DNA of 12,890 bases from an uncultured Flavobacteriaceae bacterium (GCA_947311745.1 CAMZLT010000205.1:1-12890); one strand, 5' to 3'. Shown: positions 1 to 7,899, numbered from the stretch's first letter. Translations and numbers: made by a program. Notes: generated by a model from the sequence alone, not told the origin.

Positions 1-1
1 A

Positions 2-409
2 AATTGGTTTATGTTACCAAATAATAACAATCCGTTTGATTCTTGGTACATGCCAACCGAAAATGAACCACACATTACACTAACACAAGAAAATGTAGAT
101 TATGCATGGAATGAAATTGTATTACAAGATCCTTTGTTTACACAAGAAAATGTATTAAATAATACGGTTTCGATAAAAAATCCTGTTATAGATAACGAAT
201 TATTAATTCGTTTTAACCAAGAATATTCGTATTTTAGTATTAAAATTTTTGATGTTACAGGCAAACAAATTTTTGATTACTCGGATAGAAATTCTAGTTC
301 ATTTATAACAATTCCTACTACAATTAATACCGGAATTTATTTTGCAACAGCAACTATAGATGGTATTACTAAAAAAATTAAATTGGTTTTTACATCGAAT
401 AAATCCTAA
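2..409 (+). CDS. T9SS cargo protein, C-terminal fragment with type A sorting domain (5' end outside window)
   Basis: The reading frame is open from the first complete codon at position 2, so the ATG at 11 is probably internal and the gene starts before the window. About the last 80 residues (from roughly nt 158) look like the Por secretion C-terminal sorting domain. They show a NPV segment, a strand reading IKIFDVTGKQIF, and then TGIYFATATIDG followed by KKIKLVF near the end. In known T9SS cargo this beta-sandwich directs the protein across the outer membrane and is then removed, with the product attached to the surface or released. The preceding ~50 residues are rich in Asn, Pro and acidic residues (motif FDSWYMPTENEP). 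I do not recognise a catalytic domain in them, so the protein's function is unknown. PorT, a T9SS component, is encoded at 7900-8613. Confidence is high for the sorting domain; nothing can be said about the cargo. Confidence 0.85.
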   Translation, partial: NWFMLPNNNNPFDSWYMPTENEPHITLTQENVDYAWNEIVLQDPLFTQENVLNNTVSIKNPVIDNELLIRFNQEYSYFSIKIFDVTGKQIFDYSDRNSSSFITIPTTINTGIYFATATIDGITKKIKLVFTSNKS

Positions 410-451
410 AATTAACATCTAACAAAAAACAATAACGACTTTATTTATTAC

Positions 452-1147
452 ATGTTACTTTACGAGGATACTTATTTAATTGCTATTAATAAACCAAATA
501 ATATCTTGGTACATCATGCAAAGATGGCTAATAATGTTTTTGAGGAGAAATCGTTGGTAGAAATTCTTAAAGAAAAGTATTCAAAAAAATACTATCCTAT
601 TCATAGGTTGGATAGAAAAACTTCAGGAATTGTATTGTTTGCTAAAGAAAAAGAATTTGTTTTTCCGTTTCAAAAATTATTTCAAGAAAATAAAATAGAA
701 AAAGTATATTACGGAATTGTACGTGGTTTTACACCTAAAAATTTAAGTATAGATAGTGATGTAAAAGGGAGAGATGCTTTGGTTTACAAAACGGCTTTTA
801 CCAAACTTGAACGACTCGAAAAAATAGAAGTACCTATTGCTGTAACACCATACCAAACCTCACGATATAGTTTAGTAAAACTAACACCAAAAACAGGCAG
901 ATTACATCAATTACGAATTCATACTAACAAAATTAGCCATCCGTTAATTGGTGATCCAAAATATGGCGATAGATTTCACAATAGAATGTTTGCCAAGCAA
1001 TTTGATTGCAATAAATTGTTTTTACATGCAAAAAGTATTACCTTTGAACATCCGTTTTTAGATAGTATTTTAAAAATAGAAGCTCCTTTTTCAAAAGATT
1101 GGCATAAAATTGGTATTACTTTTAAATGGAAAACCATTATTAATTAA
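452..1147 (+). CDS. truC: tRNA pseudouridine synthase TruC (RluA family)
   Basis: A predicted cytoplasmic enzyme that converts a uridine to pseudouridine; E. coli TruC acts on U65 of tRNA. The RluA-family catalytic motif HRLDRKTSG lies at residues 51-59, with Asp54 the expected nucleophile. The KTGRLHQLRIH block (147-157) and the SHPLIGDPKYGD block (162-173) follow. At 231 aa there is no N-terminal S4 domain. The overall pattern, including NKPNNILVH near the start, the TSRYSLVKLTPKTGR stretch and the HPFLDS segment near the end, resembles TruC rather than the larger RluC/RluD enzymes. The ATG at 452 places the conserved LLYED..LIAINKP segment at the very N terminus. The lipoprotein gene begins 11 bp after the stop, so the two may be co-transcribed. 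An RluA-type rRNA target cannot be excluded from sequence alone. Confidence 0.88.
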   Translation: MLLYEDTYLIAINKPNNILVHHAKMANNVFEEKSLVEILKEKYSKKYYPIHRLDRKTSGIVLFAKEKEFVFPFQKLFQENKIEKVYYGIVRGFTPKNLSIDSDVKGRDALVYKTAFTKLERLEKIEVPIAVTPYQTSRYSLVKLTPKTGRLHQLRIHTNKISHPLIGDPKYGDRFHNRMFAKQFDCNKLFLHAKSITFEHPFLDSILKIEAPFSKDWHKIGITFKWKTIIN

Positions 1148-1158
1148 AATATAATCTT

Positions 1159-1650
1159 ATGTTACGATACACACACATCTTGTTTGTTTTTTCTGCTATT
1201 TTTATAGGAAGTTTGGCTTCTTGTAAAACAAATAAAAACACGTCTGCAAAAGATTCTAAAACTAAAAAAATGCTTGTTAAAGATAATCCTTTTACGATAC
1301 TTTTACAAAACGGACATAGCAATATTACCAAACAAAAGAATACTGTTATTAAAGATAAAAAATCTTTAAATGCAATATATTCTAAAATAAATAGCACTAG
1401 AAAGCCTAGTTTACCAATTCCGGAAATTGATTTTTCTAAAACTATGATTTTAGGTTTGTTTATGGGTACAAAAAGTAGTGGTGGTTATTCTATACATATA
1501 AATCGTATAGAATCTAAAGGAAAAGAAATGGTTGTTTTTTATACCGAAAAGGCACCTCAAGGAATGGCTACCATGGTAATTACGCAACCTTGTCTTTTAG
1601 TAAGTACTGCTACTAGTAATTTACCTATTCGTTTTGAGTTGGTAAAATAG
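1159..1650 (+). CDS. PrcB-like domain lipoprotein
   Basis: This is a 163-residue predicted lipoprotein. The N terminus has a short basic start, a hydrophobic run and a lipobox LASC at 19-22, so Cys22 should be lipidated. The residue after the Cys is Lys, with no clear Asp retention signal. After a Lys/Ser/Thr-rich linker (about 23-40), the mature part resembles the PrcB C-terminal domain, named from the dentilisin protease complex of Treponema. It has a MILGLFMGTKSSGGYSI segment (96-112), a VVFYTEKAPQ strand, a TQPCLLV stretch (142-148) and a PIRFE terminal strand. In Bacteroidota this domain usually occurs alone in small envelope lipoproteins of unknown role, and no protease gene lies nearby here. 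It sits 11 bp after truC and converges on the response regulator gene. The family assignment is from pattern memory; no function is claimed. Confidence 0.7.
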   Translation: MLRYTHILFVFSAIFIGSLASCKTNKNTSAKDSKTKKMLVKDNPFTILLQNGHSNITKQKNTVIKDKKSLNAIYSKINSTRKPSLPIPEIDFSKTMILGLFMGTKSSGGYSIHINRIESKGKEMVVFYTEKAPQGMATMVITQPCLLVSTATSNLPIRFELVK

Positions 1651-1675
1651 CCCTTTTATTACTTGAGTTTTTTGG

Positions 1676-2407
1676 TTAAAACTCCAATTCTTGCCTAAAT
1701 TTTAATGCTTGTCTTCTTGAAGTTTCTACAGAAATGCCATTTTTTAATGTTATTTTTAATTTTCCGTTAAACCATGAGTCTACTTTATTTATTTCGTTTA
1801 AATTAATAATTTGTTGCCTATTAACTCTAAAAAATATTTTTGGTAATTTTTCGGATATTTGATTTAATGATTTGTAAATCAACGGATTATTATTCTCAAA
1901 ATAAACACGTGTATAATTTCCCATTACTTCAAACAGCACAATTTTTTTTAACATAATCATCCAACAGTTTTCATCTTCCTTAATAAAAATCTGAGAGTTT
2001 TCGGTAAGTATATTTTCCGTTTCTTTAGTTTGTTTTTCTTGTAAAAAAGGTAGTAATTTTTCAATAGTTTTTTTAAACCTTTTTGGATTTATTGGTTTAA
2101 GTAAATAGTCAAAAGCATTGTATTCAAAAGATTTTATGGCATATTCATCATATGCAGTAGTAAAAATAACAATTGGTATTTTATCTAACATTTCAAGCAA
2201 TTCAAAACCATTTTTTTCTGGCATATTAATATCTAAAAATAATAAAGTAGGATTTACTTCTTTAATTAAATGATATGCTTTGCTCACATTTTCGGCTTCG
2301 CCAATAATTTCAATTTGTGAATAGTTTTTAAGAATTTCTTTGAGTTCTAGTCTTGCAAGTCTAGAATCCTCAACCAATACTGCTGTTATTTTTTGTATAT
2401 TTTTCAC
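1676..2407 (-). CDS. LytTR-family two-component response regulator
   Basis: A predicted cytoplasmic DNA-binding response regulator of 243 aa. Residues 7-118 form a receiver domain: acidic pair Glu13-Asp14, phospho-acceptor Asp59 in LFLDINMPEKNG, Thr83-Thr84, and Lys104 in YLLKPI. Residues about 135-243 form a LytTR DNA-binding domain with the GNYTRVYF, FFRVNRQQIINL and ETSRRQALKF blocks, as in LytR/AgrA-type regulators. The start is a GTG at 2407. There is no in-frame ATG upstream before a stop, and the next Met is residue 62, inside the receiver. No histidine kinase is adjacent; in Flavobacteriia such regulators are commonly partnered with LytS/YehU-type sensor kinases encoded elsewhere. The target genes are unknown. 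It is convergent with the PrcB-like gene, 25 bp apart, and lies downstream of accD on the same strand, but separated from it by a terminator. Confidence 0.9.
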   Translation of the reverse strand: MKNIQKITAVLVEDSRLARLELKEILKNYSQIEIIGEAENVSKAYHLIKEVNPTLLFLDINMPEKNGFELLEMLDKIPIVIFTTAYDEYAIKSFEYNAFDYLLKPINPKRFKKTIEKLLPFLQEKQTKETENILTENSQIFIKEDENCWMIMLKKIVLFEVMGNYTRVYFENNNPLIYKSLNQISEKLPKIFFRVNRQQIINLNEINKVDSWFNGKLKITLKNGISVETSRRQALKFRQELEF

Positions 2408-2456
2408 AATATTTAAATTCGAGTAAAATTACTATTTTAAAAAGTATTTTTTACAT

Positions 2457-2490
2457 AAAAAAAGCAGAAATCTGACGAAATCTGCTTTTT
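2457..2490 (-). terminator. Rho-independent terminator after accD
   Basis: The 10-nt arms at 2459-2468 (AAAAAGCAGA) and 2481-2490 (TCTGCTTTTT) are exactly complementary around a 12-nt loop. On the minus strand the stem is followed by an uninterrupted T run that reaches 2457, 22 bp past the accD stop codon, as expected for intrinsic termination of fbaA-accD. The loop carries a second copy of the AAATCTG-like half site, which gives the hairpin an alternative pairing. Confidence 0.8.
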
Positions 2491-2512
2491 ATAATATATA
2501 TAATTTTAAAAG

Positions 2513-3373
2513 TTACTTTCTTACTGGTAAATTTTGAATTAAATCGATGTATAAATTTACTTTATCTTTTAATTCTTTACGATGGTAAATAGCATCTAAA
2601 AATCCGTGTTCTAATACAAATTCAGATCGTTGAAAACCTTTAGGTAATTCTTTACCTGTTGTATCTTTTACAATTCTTGGACCAGCAAAAGCAATTAATG
2701 CATTTGGTTCGGCAATATTAATATCGCCAAGCATAGCAAACGATGCAGTTGTTCCTCCAGTTGTTGGATCAGTACATAAAGAGATATATGGTAATTTTGC
2801 TTCGTCTAATTGTGCTAATTTTGCAGAGGTTTTAACTAATTGCATTAGTGATAAAGAAGCTTCCATCATTCTTGCTCCACCAGATTTTGAAATCATCATA
2901 AAAGGCATTTTGTGCTTGATTGCATAATCAATAGCTCTTGCTATTTTTTCACCAACAACCGAACCCATTGAGCCACCGATAAAACTAAAATCCATTGCAG
3001 CAATTACAATATCTTTTCCTTTTGATTTTCCTACTGCAGTTCGTACAGCATCTTTTAATTTTGTTTTTTCTTGTGCTTGTTTTAAACGATCGGTATATTT
3101 TTTAGTATCTTCAAATTTTAACGGGTCTTTTGAAGTGAGATTTTCATTTAGTTCTTTAAATTCATTATTATCAAAAAACATTTCAAAATATTCGTTTGAA
3201 CCTATTCGCACGTGATAGTCGTCTTCTGGACTAACATACAAATTTTCTTTAAGTTCGTTAAATTCTATAACTTTTCCGCTAGGTGTTTTATGCCAAAGTC
3301 CTTCGGGAACATTCTTTTTTTCTTCGGTAGGAGTGGTAATTCCTTTATCCTTTCTTTTAAACCAACTACTCAT
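2513..3373 (-). CDS. accD: Acetyl-CoA carboxylase, carboxyltransferase subunit beta (zinc-ribbon cysteines lost)
   Basis: The beta subunit of the carboxyltransferase that, with AccA, moves the carboxyl group from biotin to acetyl-CoA to make malonyl-CoA, the first step of fatty acid synthesis. At 286 aa it is near full length (E. coli 304, recalled). The carboxyltransferase domain is well conserved: GGSMGSVVGEKIARAID (133-149), SGGARMMEA (164-172), LCTDPTTGGTTASFAMLGD (199-217) and GPRIVKDTTGKELPKGFQRSEF (231-252). The N-terminal domain is odd. Where E. coli AccD has a C-x2-C...C-x2-C zinc ribbon, this protein has Thr30, a one-residue deletion at the second Cys, Ser48 and Asp51, while the surrounding GLW.K, ELKENLYV and HVRIG positions still align. 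The gene begins 49 bp after fbaA on the same strand and is followed by a terminator. No accA or biotin carboxylase gene is in the window. Confidence 0.95.
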   Translation of the reverse strand: MSSWFKRKDKGITTPTEEKKNVPEGLWHKTPSGKVIEFNELKENLYVSPEDDYHVRIGSNEYFEMFFDNNEFKELNENLTSKDPLKFEDTKKYTDRLKQAQEKTKLKDAVRTAVGKSKGKDIVIAAMDFSFIGGSMGSVVGEKIARAIDYAIKHKMPFMMISKSGGARMMEASLSLMQLVKTSAKLAQLDEAKLPYISLCTDPTTGGTTASFAMLGDINIAEPNALIAFAGPRIVKDTTGKELPKGFQRSEFVLEHGFLDAIYHRKELKDKVNLYIDLIQNLPVRK

Positions 3374-3422
3374 TTTACTTATTTTTGGGTTTTAATAATT
3401 GTTTGCAAACATACTTAAATTA

Positions 3423-4490
3423 TTATAATACGTCCACACAGTTTAAATCTTTGAACGCTTGTTCTAATCTTTGCACAAACGATTCTTCACCTTTTCTCAG
3501 CCATTTTCTGGGGTCGTAATATTTTTTATTAGGGAGTTCATCACCATCAGGATTACCTATTTGTCCTTGTAAATATGCTTGGTTTTTATCAAAATAGTCT
3601 CTAACACCAGCCATAAAAGCATATTGTAAATCGGTGTCAATATTCATTTTAATTACGCCATAACTAATTGCTTCTTTAATTTCTGCTTCTGTAGAACCTG
3701 AACCGCCATGAAAAACAAAATCGACAGGATTTTTTTCGGTATGGTGTTTTTTCTCGATATATTTTTGTGAATTATCTAAAATTTTAGGTGTTAATTTTAC
3801 GTTTCCTGGTTTGTAAACACCATGTACATTTCCGAAAGATGCAGCGATGGTAAAACGGTTACTAATTTTTTTAAGTTCTTCGTAAGCATAGGCAACTTCT
3901 TCTGGCTGTGTGTATAGTTTTGAAACATCCACATCACTGTTATCTACACCATCTTCTTCCCCTCCTGTAATCCCTAATTCAATTTCTAGGGTCATACCTA
4001 ACTTATCCATTCGTTTTAGGTATTTTTTACATATTTCGATGTTTTCTTCTATTGGTTCTTCGGATAAATCAATCATATGCGAACTAAAAAGAGGCACGCC
4101 ATTTTCTTTAAAAAAGCTTTCACCGGCATCTAACAAGCCATCAATCCAAGGTAATAATTTTTTTGCACAGTGATCGGTGTGTAAAATTACCGAAACACCA
4201 TATTTTTCCGCCATGGTGTGTACGTGTTTTGCTCCAGCAATTGCTCCAGCAATGGAAGCTTTTTGGTTTTCGTTTGATAATCCTTTTCCTGCATAAAACG
4301 AAGCTCCTCCGTTTGAAAATTGTACAATAACAGGGGCGTTTAATTTTTTTGCAGTTTCTAAAACAGAATTTACTGTATTACTACCAATAACATTTGCTGC
4401 TGGTAAGGCAAAGTTTTTTTCTTTTGCAAGTTTAAAAATTGCTTGAATTTCATCACCACTTGCAACGCCAATTTTAATATCTGTTTTCAT
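3423..4490 (-). CDS. fbaA: Class II fructose-1,6-bisphosphate aldolase (FbaA type)
   Basis: A zinc-dependent cytoplasmic aldolase that reversibly splits fructose 1,6-bisphosphate into dihydroxyacetone phosphate and glyceraldehyde 3-phosphate in glycolysis and gluconeogenesis. The protein is 355 aa, close to E. coli FbaA (359, recalled), and belongs to the type A subgroup. The LHTDHCAKK block (103-111) supplies catalytic Asp106 and zinc ligand His107. GNVHGVYKPGNVKL (220-233) supplies His223, and VFHGGSGS (259-266) supplies His261 and the phosphate-binding loop. ELGITGGEEDGVDN (171-184) is the characteristic type A insertion. NIDTDLQYAF (283-292) is the conserved C-terminal substrate loop. No key residue is missing. 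accD follows after 49 bp with only a weak break, so the two are probably co-transcribed; I recall the same pair in other Flavobacteriia. A TAnnTTTG element lies about 26-33 bp upstream of the ATG. Confidence 0.97.
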   Translation of the reverse strand: MKTDIKIGVASGDEIQAIFKLAKEKNFALPAANVIGSNTVNSVLETAKKLNAPVIVQFSNGGASFYAGKGLSNENQKASIAGAIAGAKHVHTMAEKYGVSVILHTDHCAKKLLPWIDGLLDAGESFFKENGVPLFSSHMIDLSEEPIEENIEICKKYLKRMDKLGMTLEIELGITGGEEDGVDNSDVDVSKLYTQPEEVAYAYEELKKISNRFTIAASFGNVHGVYKPGNVKLTPKILDNSQKYIEKKHHTEKNPVDFVFHGGSGSTEAEIKEAISYGVIKMNIDTDLQYAFMAGVRDYFDKNQAYLQGQIGNPDGDELPNKKYYDPRKWLRKGEESFVQRLEQAFKDLNCVDVL

Positions 4491-4515
4491 CTGTATTTTT
4501 TGTTTTTTAGAATTA

Positions 4516-4523
4516 CAAATTTA
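4516..4523 (-). promoter_or_regulatory. Possible -7 element for fbaA-accD (TAAATTTG)
   Basis: On the minus strand the sequence reads TAAATTTG, matching the Bacteroidota TAnnTTTG element, 25 bp before the fbaA ATG. No TTG is present at the usual spacing upstream, so only half the promoter is visible. Confidence 0.4.
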
Positions 4524-4566
4524 ACAAAACTATTCTTATTTATCTAAAATAATCGTTAGTAAAAGA

Positions 4567-7092
4567 TTAAAAAGGGTAATTAATACCAAAATTAAATACT
4601 TCGTTTTTAAAGTTGTAATGTTGAAACCATTTTTTATTTTCAAGATATGGTTCGTATGTTTTAAAGCCAATATCTACTCTAAAAATTAAAAAACTAAAGT
4701 CATATCGTATACCAAAACCACTTCCAACAGCAATTTCTTTTACTGAATTAAATCCTTTAAATTTAGCGTCATTACTTGTTAATTCTGAATTAGTTAAATC
4801 CCAAATATTTCCTGCATCAATAAACACAGCACTATAAATATTATTAAAAAACTTAAAGCGATATTCTATATTAGAAACCATCTTTAAATTACCAGTATTA
4901 AATTCTAAACTACTTTTCGAAACGCCTGGTCCAAGATCAAAAGTTTTCCAAGCCCTAACGTCGTTAGAACCTCCTGATCGGTATTTTCTACTAAAAGGAA
5001 TATCATTTGAATTTCCAAAAGGAATTGCTGCACCAACAAACGAACGAAAGACAAGATGGTTGTTTCTACCAAAATCCCAATATTTTTTATATTCAACCTC
5101 TGCTTTTATATATTGTGCAATTGGCAAATCAAACAACACTTTTTTGTCGTTAATTTTTTTATTTACAATGCTACTAGTTATTGAACCTGAGGAAACAATT
5201 TTAGATCTAAAAAATGAAAAACTATAATCGTTAATATTTTCTTTATTAGAATAGGTAAATGCATAAGTTATTGCAGGAACTAAGATGTCTTCAGCAATAA
5301 TTTGGTTTCGTTCTTTTACACGTTGTACGGTTTGGTATTGTAAAAAATTAGTGGTTTCAAAATTATTTATTGGATTTAACACATAACTTATATAGCCAAA
5401 CGGATTGGTTATATTTCCGTCTCTATCTATAGTATTTGAATCGTGAATAATTTGCGACACGGTGTATAATTTTCGCAATTCAGAATTAAAAATATTAAAA
5501 TAACTATTAGGATTTAAATTATTAATATATTGAATATTAAATAAATCTAATTGATGTTTAACTTTACTGTTTTTTCGCCAAAAATAACTCATAATTGCGG
5601 TTATATTTTGCCTATCTAATCCAATATTTTTTTGAAAACTAGTACTAATACTTATATCTGTTTTCGGACGCATATATTTCGGAATAATTCTACTAGTATT
5701 TATGGGGAAAAATATTCTAGGCATTTTTAATGAGGCTGTTGCTCCTATTTCCCAAGCTGTAAATCCAAAATAATTAAAATCAGGATCGGAAGTGTCTTCT
5801 GCAAGATTTAAAAACGATCCTTGAAAGGATAGATCTAAAATTTCTAAACCTTTAAACGTATTTCTATCTAAAAACGACAACTTACCTAAAACGCCAAAAG
5901 GCTTTATGTTAGAATGAATAAAATCAATATTTGAATCTATTCCGTATTTTTTTAAAGGTGTAAGATATATATTGGTTTCTAAATCGGTATCGTTTTTTTC
6001 TATATATTCGATATTTATTGGTGTTCTAAATATTTTTAATTCGTTTAAATATTGCCTAGTCACCTTTCGTTCATCATCTTTATAAACATCGTTTGGTGTT
6101 ATTCCAAGAGCATTTGCTAAATATTTAGGATTGTATTTTAGTTTTTTATGTGCCCAAAAAGTATATCCTTTATAGTTTACAGAATCTAAATATTTTTGGT
6201 TTTTTGTATTAAACGAATAATCGGTATATACGTTTATCCGTTTTACTTTTTGTATAACAAAGGGTTTGGTAATTATAGAATCTCCTATTTTTATACTTTG
6301 GTTTGGAATTTTTAAACGGATGTTTTTTAAAACGTATTTTTCTATGGTAGAATCCAAATCAAATTTTATATAATCTTTATTAAATTTATAAATACCTGCG
6401 TTTCTATAGAGTTTTGATAAGCGGTTTACTTCATTTTTAAAATTGTTTAAATCAAATTGTTGCCCTTTTTTTAGTAAAGAATTACTTGATGTTAAATTAT
6501 ATAAGGAATCTAAGGCTTTTGATTGGATTTCTGTTTGTATGGAGTCTAAAAAATAGGCTTTATTAGCGGTAACATTAAAAATTAATTTTTTTCGTTTTGC
6601 TTTAGTTTTTATACTTTTCGAAGTAACAACTGCATCAAAATAACCTTTGTTTTTAAAATATTTTTCTAGAGTTTTTTCGGATCGTTTGGTTTTTAAATTA
6701 TTTAAAATTACAGGAGCTTCTCCGTTTTTTATTAACCATTTATTAAAGCCTTTATTAAAATTATAAACTGCTTTTGTTTGTTTGTTTGAAAAAACGGCAC
6801 TGATTTTTTTCGCTTTTTTAGGATGATTTTTGAGCCACTCTTTATAGGTTTTTTCAAAATTTAGATTAGACCAATTGTAAATATACAATCCAATAGGTAA
6901 ACCTAGTACTTTCTGATTTGGTCGTTGTATTAAATACGAATACAATTCAATATTTGAAGTTTTCTTTTTGTTAACTAAAATGGTATTTTTATCTAATAAA
7001 TACTCGTTATCTTTCACTCTTTTTACAGCGTTACACGAACTTATTAGTGCAACTAATATAATTAATAGTATTTTTGTAAGCGTTTTAATCAA
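4567..7092 (-). CDS. tamL: TamL, lipidated Omp85/TamA-family outer-membrane assembly protein
   Basis: A predicted outer-membrane beta-barrel of the BamA/TamA superfamily that also carries a lipoprotein signal, the arrangement described for Bacteroidota TamL, thought to work with TamB in envelope assembly. The signal peptide is basic and hydrophobic with lipobox LISSC, lipidated Cys20. Residues about 25-375 form the periplasmic POTRA-like region, including WLIKNGEAPVIL (119-130) and LEKYFKNKGYFDA (142-154). Residues about 385-841 form the barrel, with GGSNDVRAW (707-715) in the position of the Omp85 lid-lock VRG-type motif, VFIDAGNIW (756-764), GSGFGIRYDF (790-799), and a terminal Phe in NFGINYPF. 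The only workable start is TTG at 7092: upstream codons contain no ATG before a stop, and no early ATG lies downstream. A strong promoter match lies 21-51 bp upstream. No tamB gene is in the window. Confidence 0.88.
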   Translation of the reverse strand: MIKTLTKILLIILVALISSCNAVKRVKDNEYLLDKNTILVNKKKTSNIELYSYLIQRPNQKVLGLPIGLYIYNWSNLNFEKTYKEWLKNHPKKAKKISAVFSNKQTKAVYNFNKGFNKWLIKNGEAPVILNNLKTKRSEKTLEKYFKNKGYFDAVVTSKSIKTKAKRKKLIFNVTANKAYFLDSIQTEIQSKALDSLYNLTSSNSLLKKGQQFDLNNFKNEVNRLSKLYRNAGIYKFNKDYIKFDLDSTIEKYVLKNIRLKIPNQSIKIGDSIITKPFVIQKVKRINVYTDYSFNTKNQKYLDSVNYKGYTFWAHKKLKYNPKYLANALGITPNDVYKDDERKVTRQYLNELKIFRTPINIEYIEKNDTDLETNIYLTPLKKYGIDSNIDFIHSNIKPFGVLGKLSFLDRNTFKGLEILDLSFQGSFLNLAEDTSDPDFNYFGFTAWEIGATASLKMPRIFFPINTSRIIPKYMRPKTDISISTSFQKNIGLDRQNITAIMSYFWRKNSKVKHQLDLFNIQYINNLNPNSYFNIFNSELRKLYTVSQIIHDSNTIDRDGNITNPFGYISYVLNPINNFETTNFLQYQTVQRVKERNQIIAEDILVPAITYAFTYSNKENINDYSFSFFRSKIVSSGSITSSIVNKKINDKKVLFDLPIAQYIKAEVEYKKYWDFGRNNHLVFRSFVGAAIPFGNSNDIPFSRKYRSGGSNDVRAWKTFDLGPGVSKSSLEFNTGNLKMVSNIEYRFKFFNNIYSAVFIDAGNIWDLTNSELTSNDAKFKGFNSVKEIAVGSGFGIRYDFSFLIFRVDIGFKTYEPYLENKKWFQHYNFKNEVFNFGINYPF

Positions 7093-7112
7093 GAGTGCTT
7101 GTTTTGAGTATT

Positions 7113-7143
7113 CAAAAGTAAGATAAATTAGTTAATGTACAAA
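7113..7143 (-). promoter_or_regulatory. Promoter of tamL (TTTG-N19-TACTTTTG)
   Basis: On the minus strand TTTG at 7143-7140 is followed after 19 bp by TACTTTTG at 7120-7113. This is a full match to the Bacteroidota sigma-ABfr type consensus (TTG, 19-21 bp, TAnnTTTG). Transcription would be expected to start around 7106, leaving only some 14 nt before the TTG start of tamL. No purine-rich Shine-Dalgarno sequence is visible, which is common in this phylum. Confidence 0.7.
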
Positions 7144-7170
7144 GACACATGCTATTTAAAATATAACAAC

Positions 7171-7893
7171 ATGCTTTCAAAAAAAGAAATAAAAAACATA
7201 CAGCTTTTAAAACAGAAAAAGTATCGCAATACATTTAATCTTTTTGTAGTAGAAGGTAAAAAATCGGTGCTAGAATTTATTAATAATTCGGTTTTTGAAA
7301 TGGTAAAAATTTACCATACTACTACTTTTGAAAAACCTATTGAAAATGCTGTTATTCTTAGTGATTCGGAATTAAAAAAAATTAGTTTTCTAACGACACA
7401 TCAACAAGTTTTAGGTGTTTTTAAGAAAAAAGTCTTTTCTTTTGAAAATTCTAATGGATTATCTATAGCCTTAGACACTGTTCAAGATCCAGGTAATTTA
7501 GGTACAATTATTAGACTTTGTGATTGGTTTGGTGTTACACAGTTAATTTGCTCAAACAATACGGTAGATTGTTTTAATCCTAAAGTTGTACAAGCAACCA
7601 TGGGTTCTTTAAATCGTGTTAAGGTAATTTATACCGATTTACATTCCTTTTTAAAGGAAAGTAAAAAACCAATTTACGCTGCGATTATGGATGGTAAAAA
7701 TGTCTATCAAACTAAATTAAACAGCAATGCAATTTTAGTTTTAGGAAACGAAGCAAATGGTATTTCAAAAGAAAATTTAGAATTGGTTACCGATTCTATC
7801 GCAATTCCACGATTTGGAAATTTACAACAAACCGAAAGTCTTAATGTTGCAACTGCTACTGCTATTTTATTAAGCGAATTTAGAAGGAGTTAA
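7171..7893 (+). CDS. SpoU/TrmH-family RNA 2'-O-methyltransferase
   Basis: A predicted SAM-dependent enzyme that methylates a ribose 2'-OH in rRNA or tRNA; the exact target cannot be read from sequence. The C-terminal SPOUT domain has its three motifs: LDTVQDPGNLGTIIR (101-115), ILVLGNEANGIS (188-199), and IAIPRFGNLQQTESLNVATA (210-229), the last forming the trefoil knot that binds SAM. NPKVVQATMGSL (136-147) is also typical. The N-terminal part (about 1-90) resembles the RNA-binding substrate domain of RlmB/TsnR-like members, with a KYRN..FVVEGKK start. I place the start at ATG 7171, which gives the usual MLSKKEIK N terminus of 240 aa. An in-frame ATG at 7135 would add 12 unusual residues and run through the tamL promoter. 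The gene is divergent from tamL, and its stop codon is 6 bp from the convergent porT stop. Confidence 0.9.
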   Translation: MLSKKEIKNIQLLKQKKYRNTFNLFVVEGKKSVLEFINNSVFEMVKIYHTTTFEKPIENAVILSDSELKKISFLTTHQQVLGVFKKKVFSFENSNGLSIALDTVQDPGNLGTIIRLCDWFGVTQLICSNNTVDCFNPKVVQATMGSLNRVKVIYTDLHSFLKESKKPIYAAIMDGKNVYQTKLNSNAILVLGNEANGISKENLELVTDSIAIPRFGNLQQTESLNVATATAILLSEFRRS

Positions 7894-7899
7894 TAGAAT

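Noticed and set aside
1140..1397. Open frame on the minus strand, 85 codons, hydrophobic translation
   Set aside because: It lies antisense to the lipoprotein gene; the hydrophobicity comes from reverse reading of Lys/Ile/Asn-rich codons, and no family match is apparent.
2469..2490. Repeated AAATCTG half sites near the accD end as a short direct repeat
   Set aside because: They are fully explained as part of the terminator hairpin and its loop.
7135..7170. Earlier in-frame ATG for the SpoU-type methyltransferase
   Set aside because: It would add 12 residues without family resemblance, and the segment overlaps the tamL promoter; the ATG at 7171 gives the usual N terminus.
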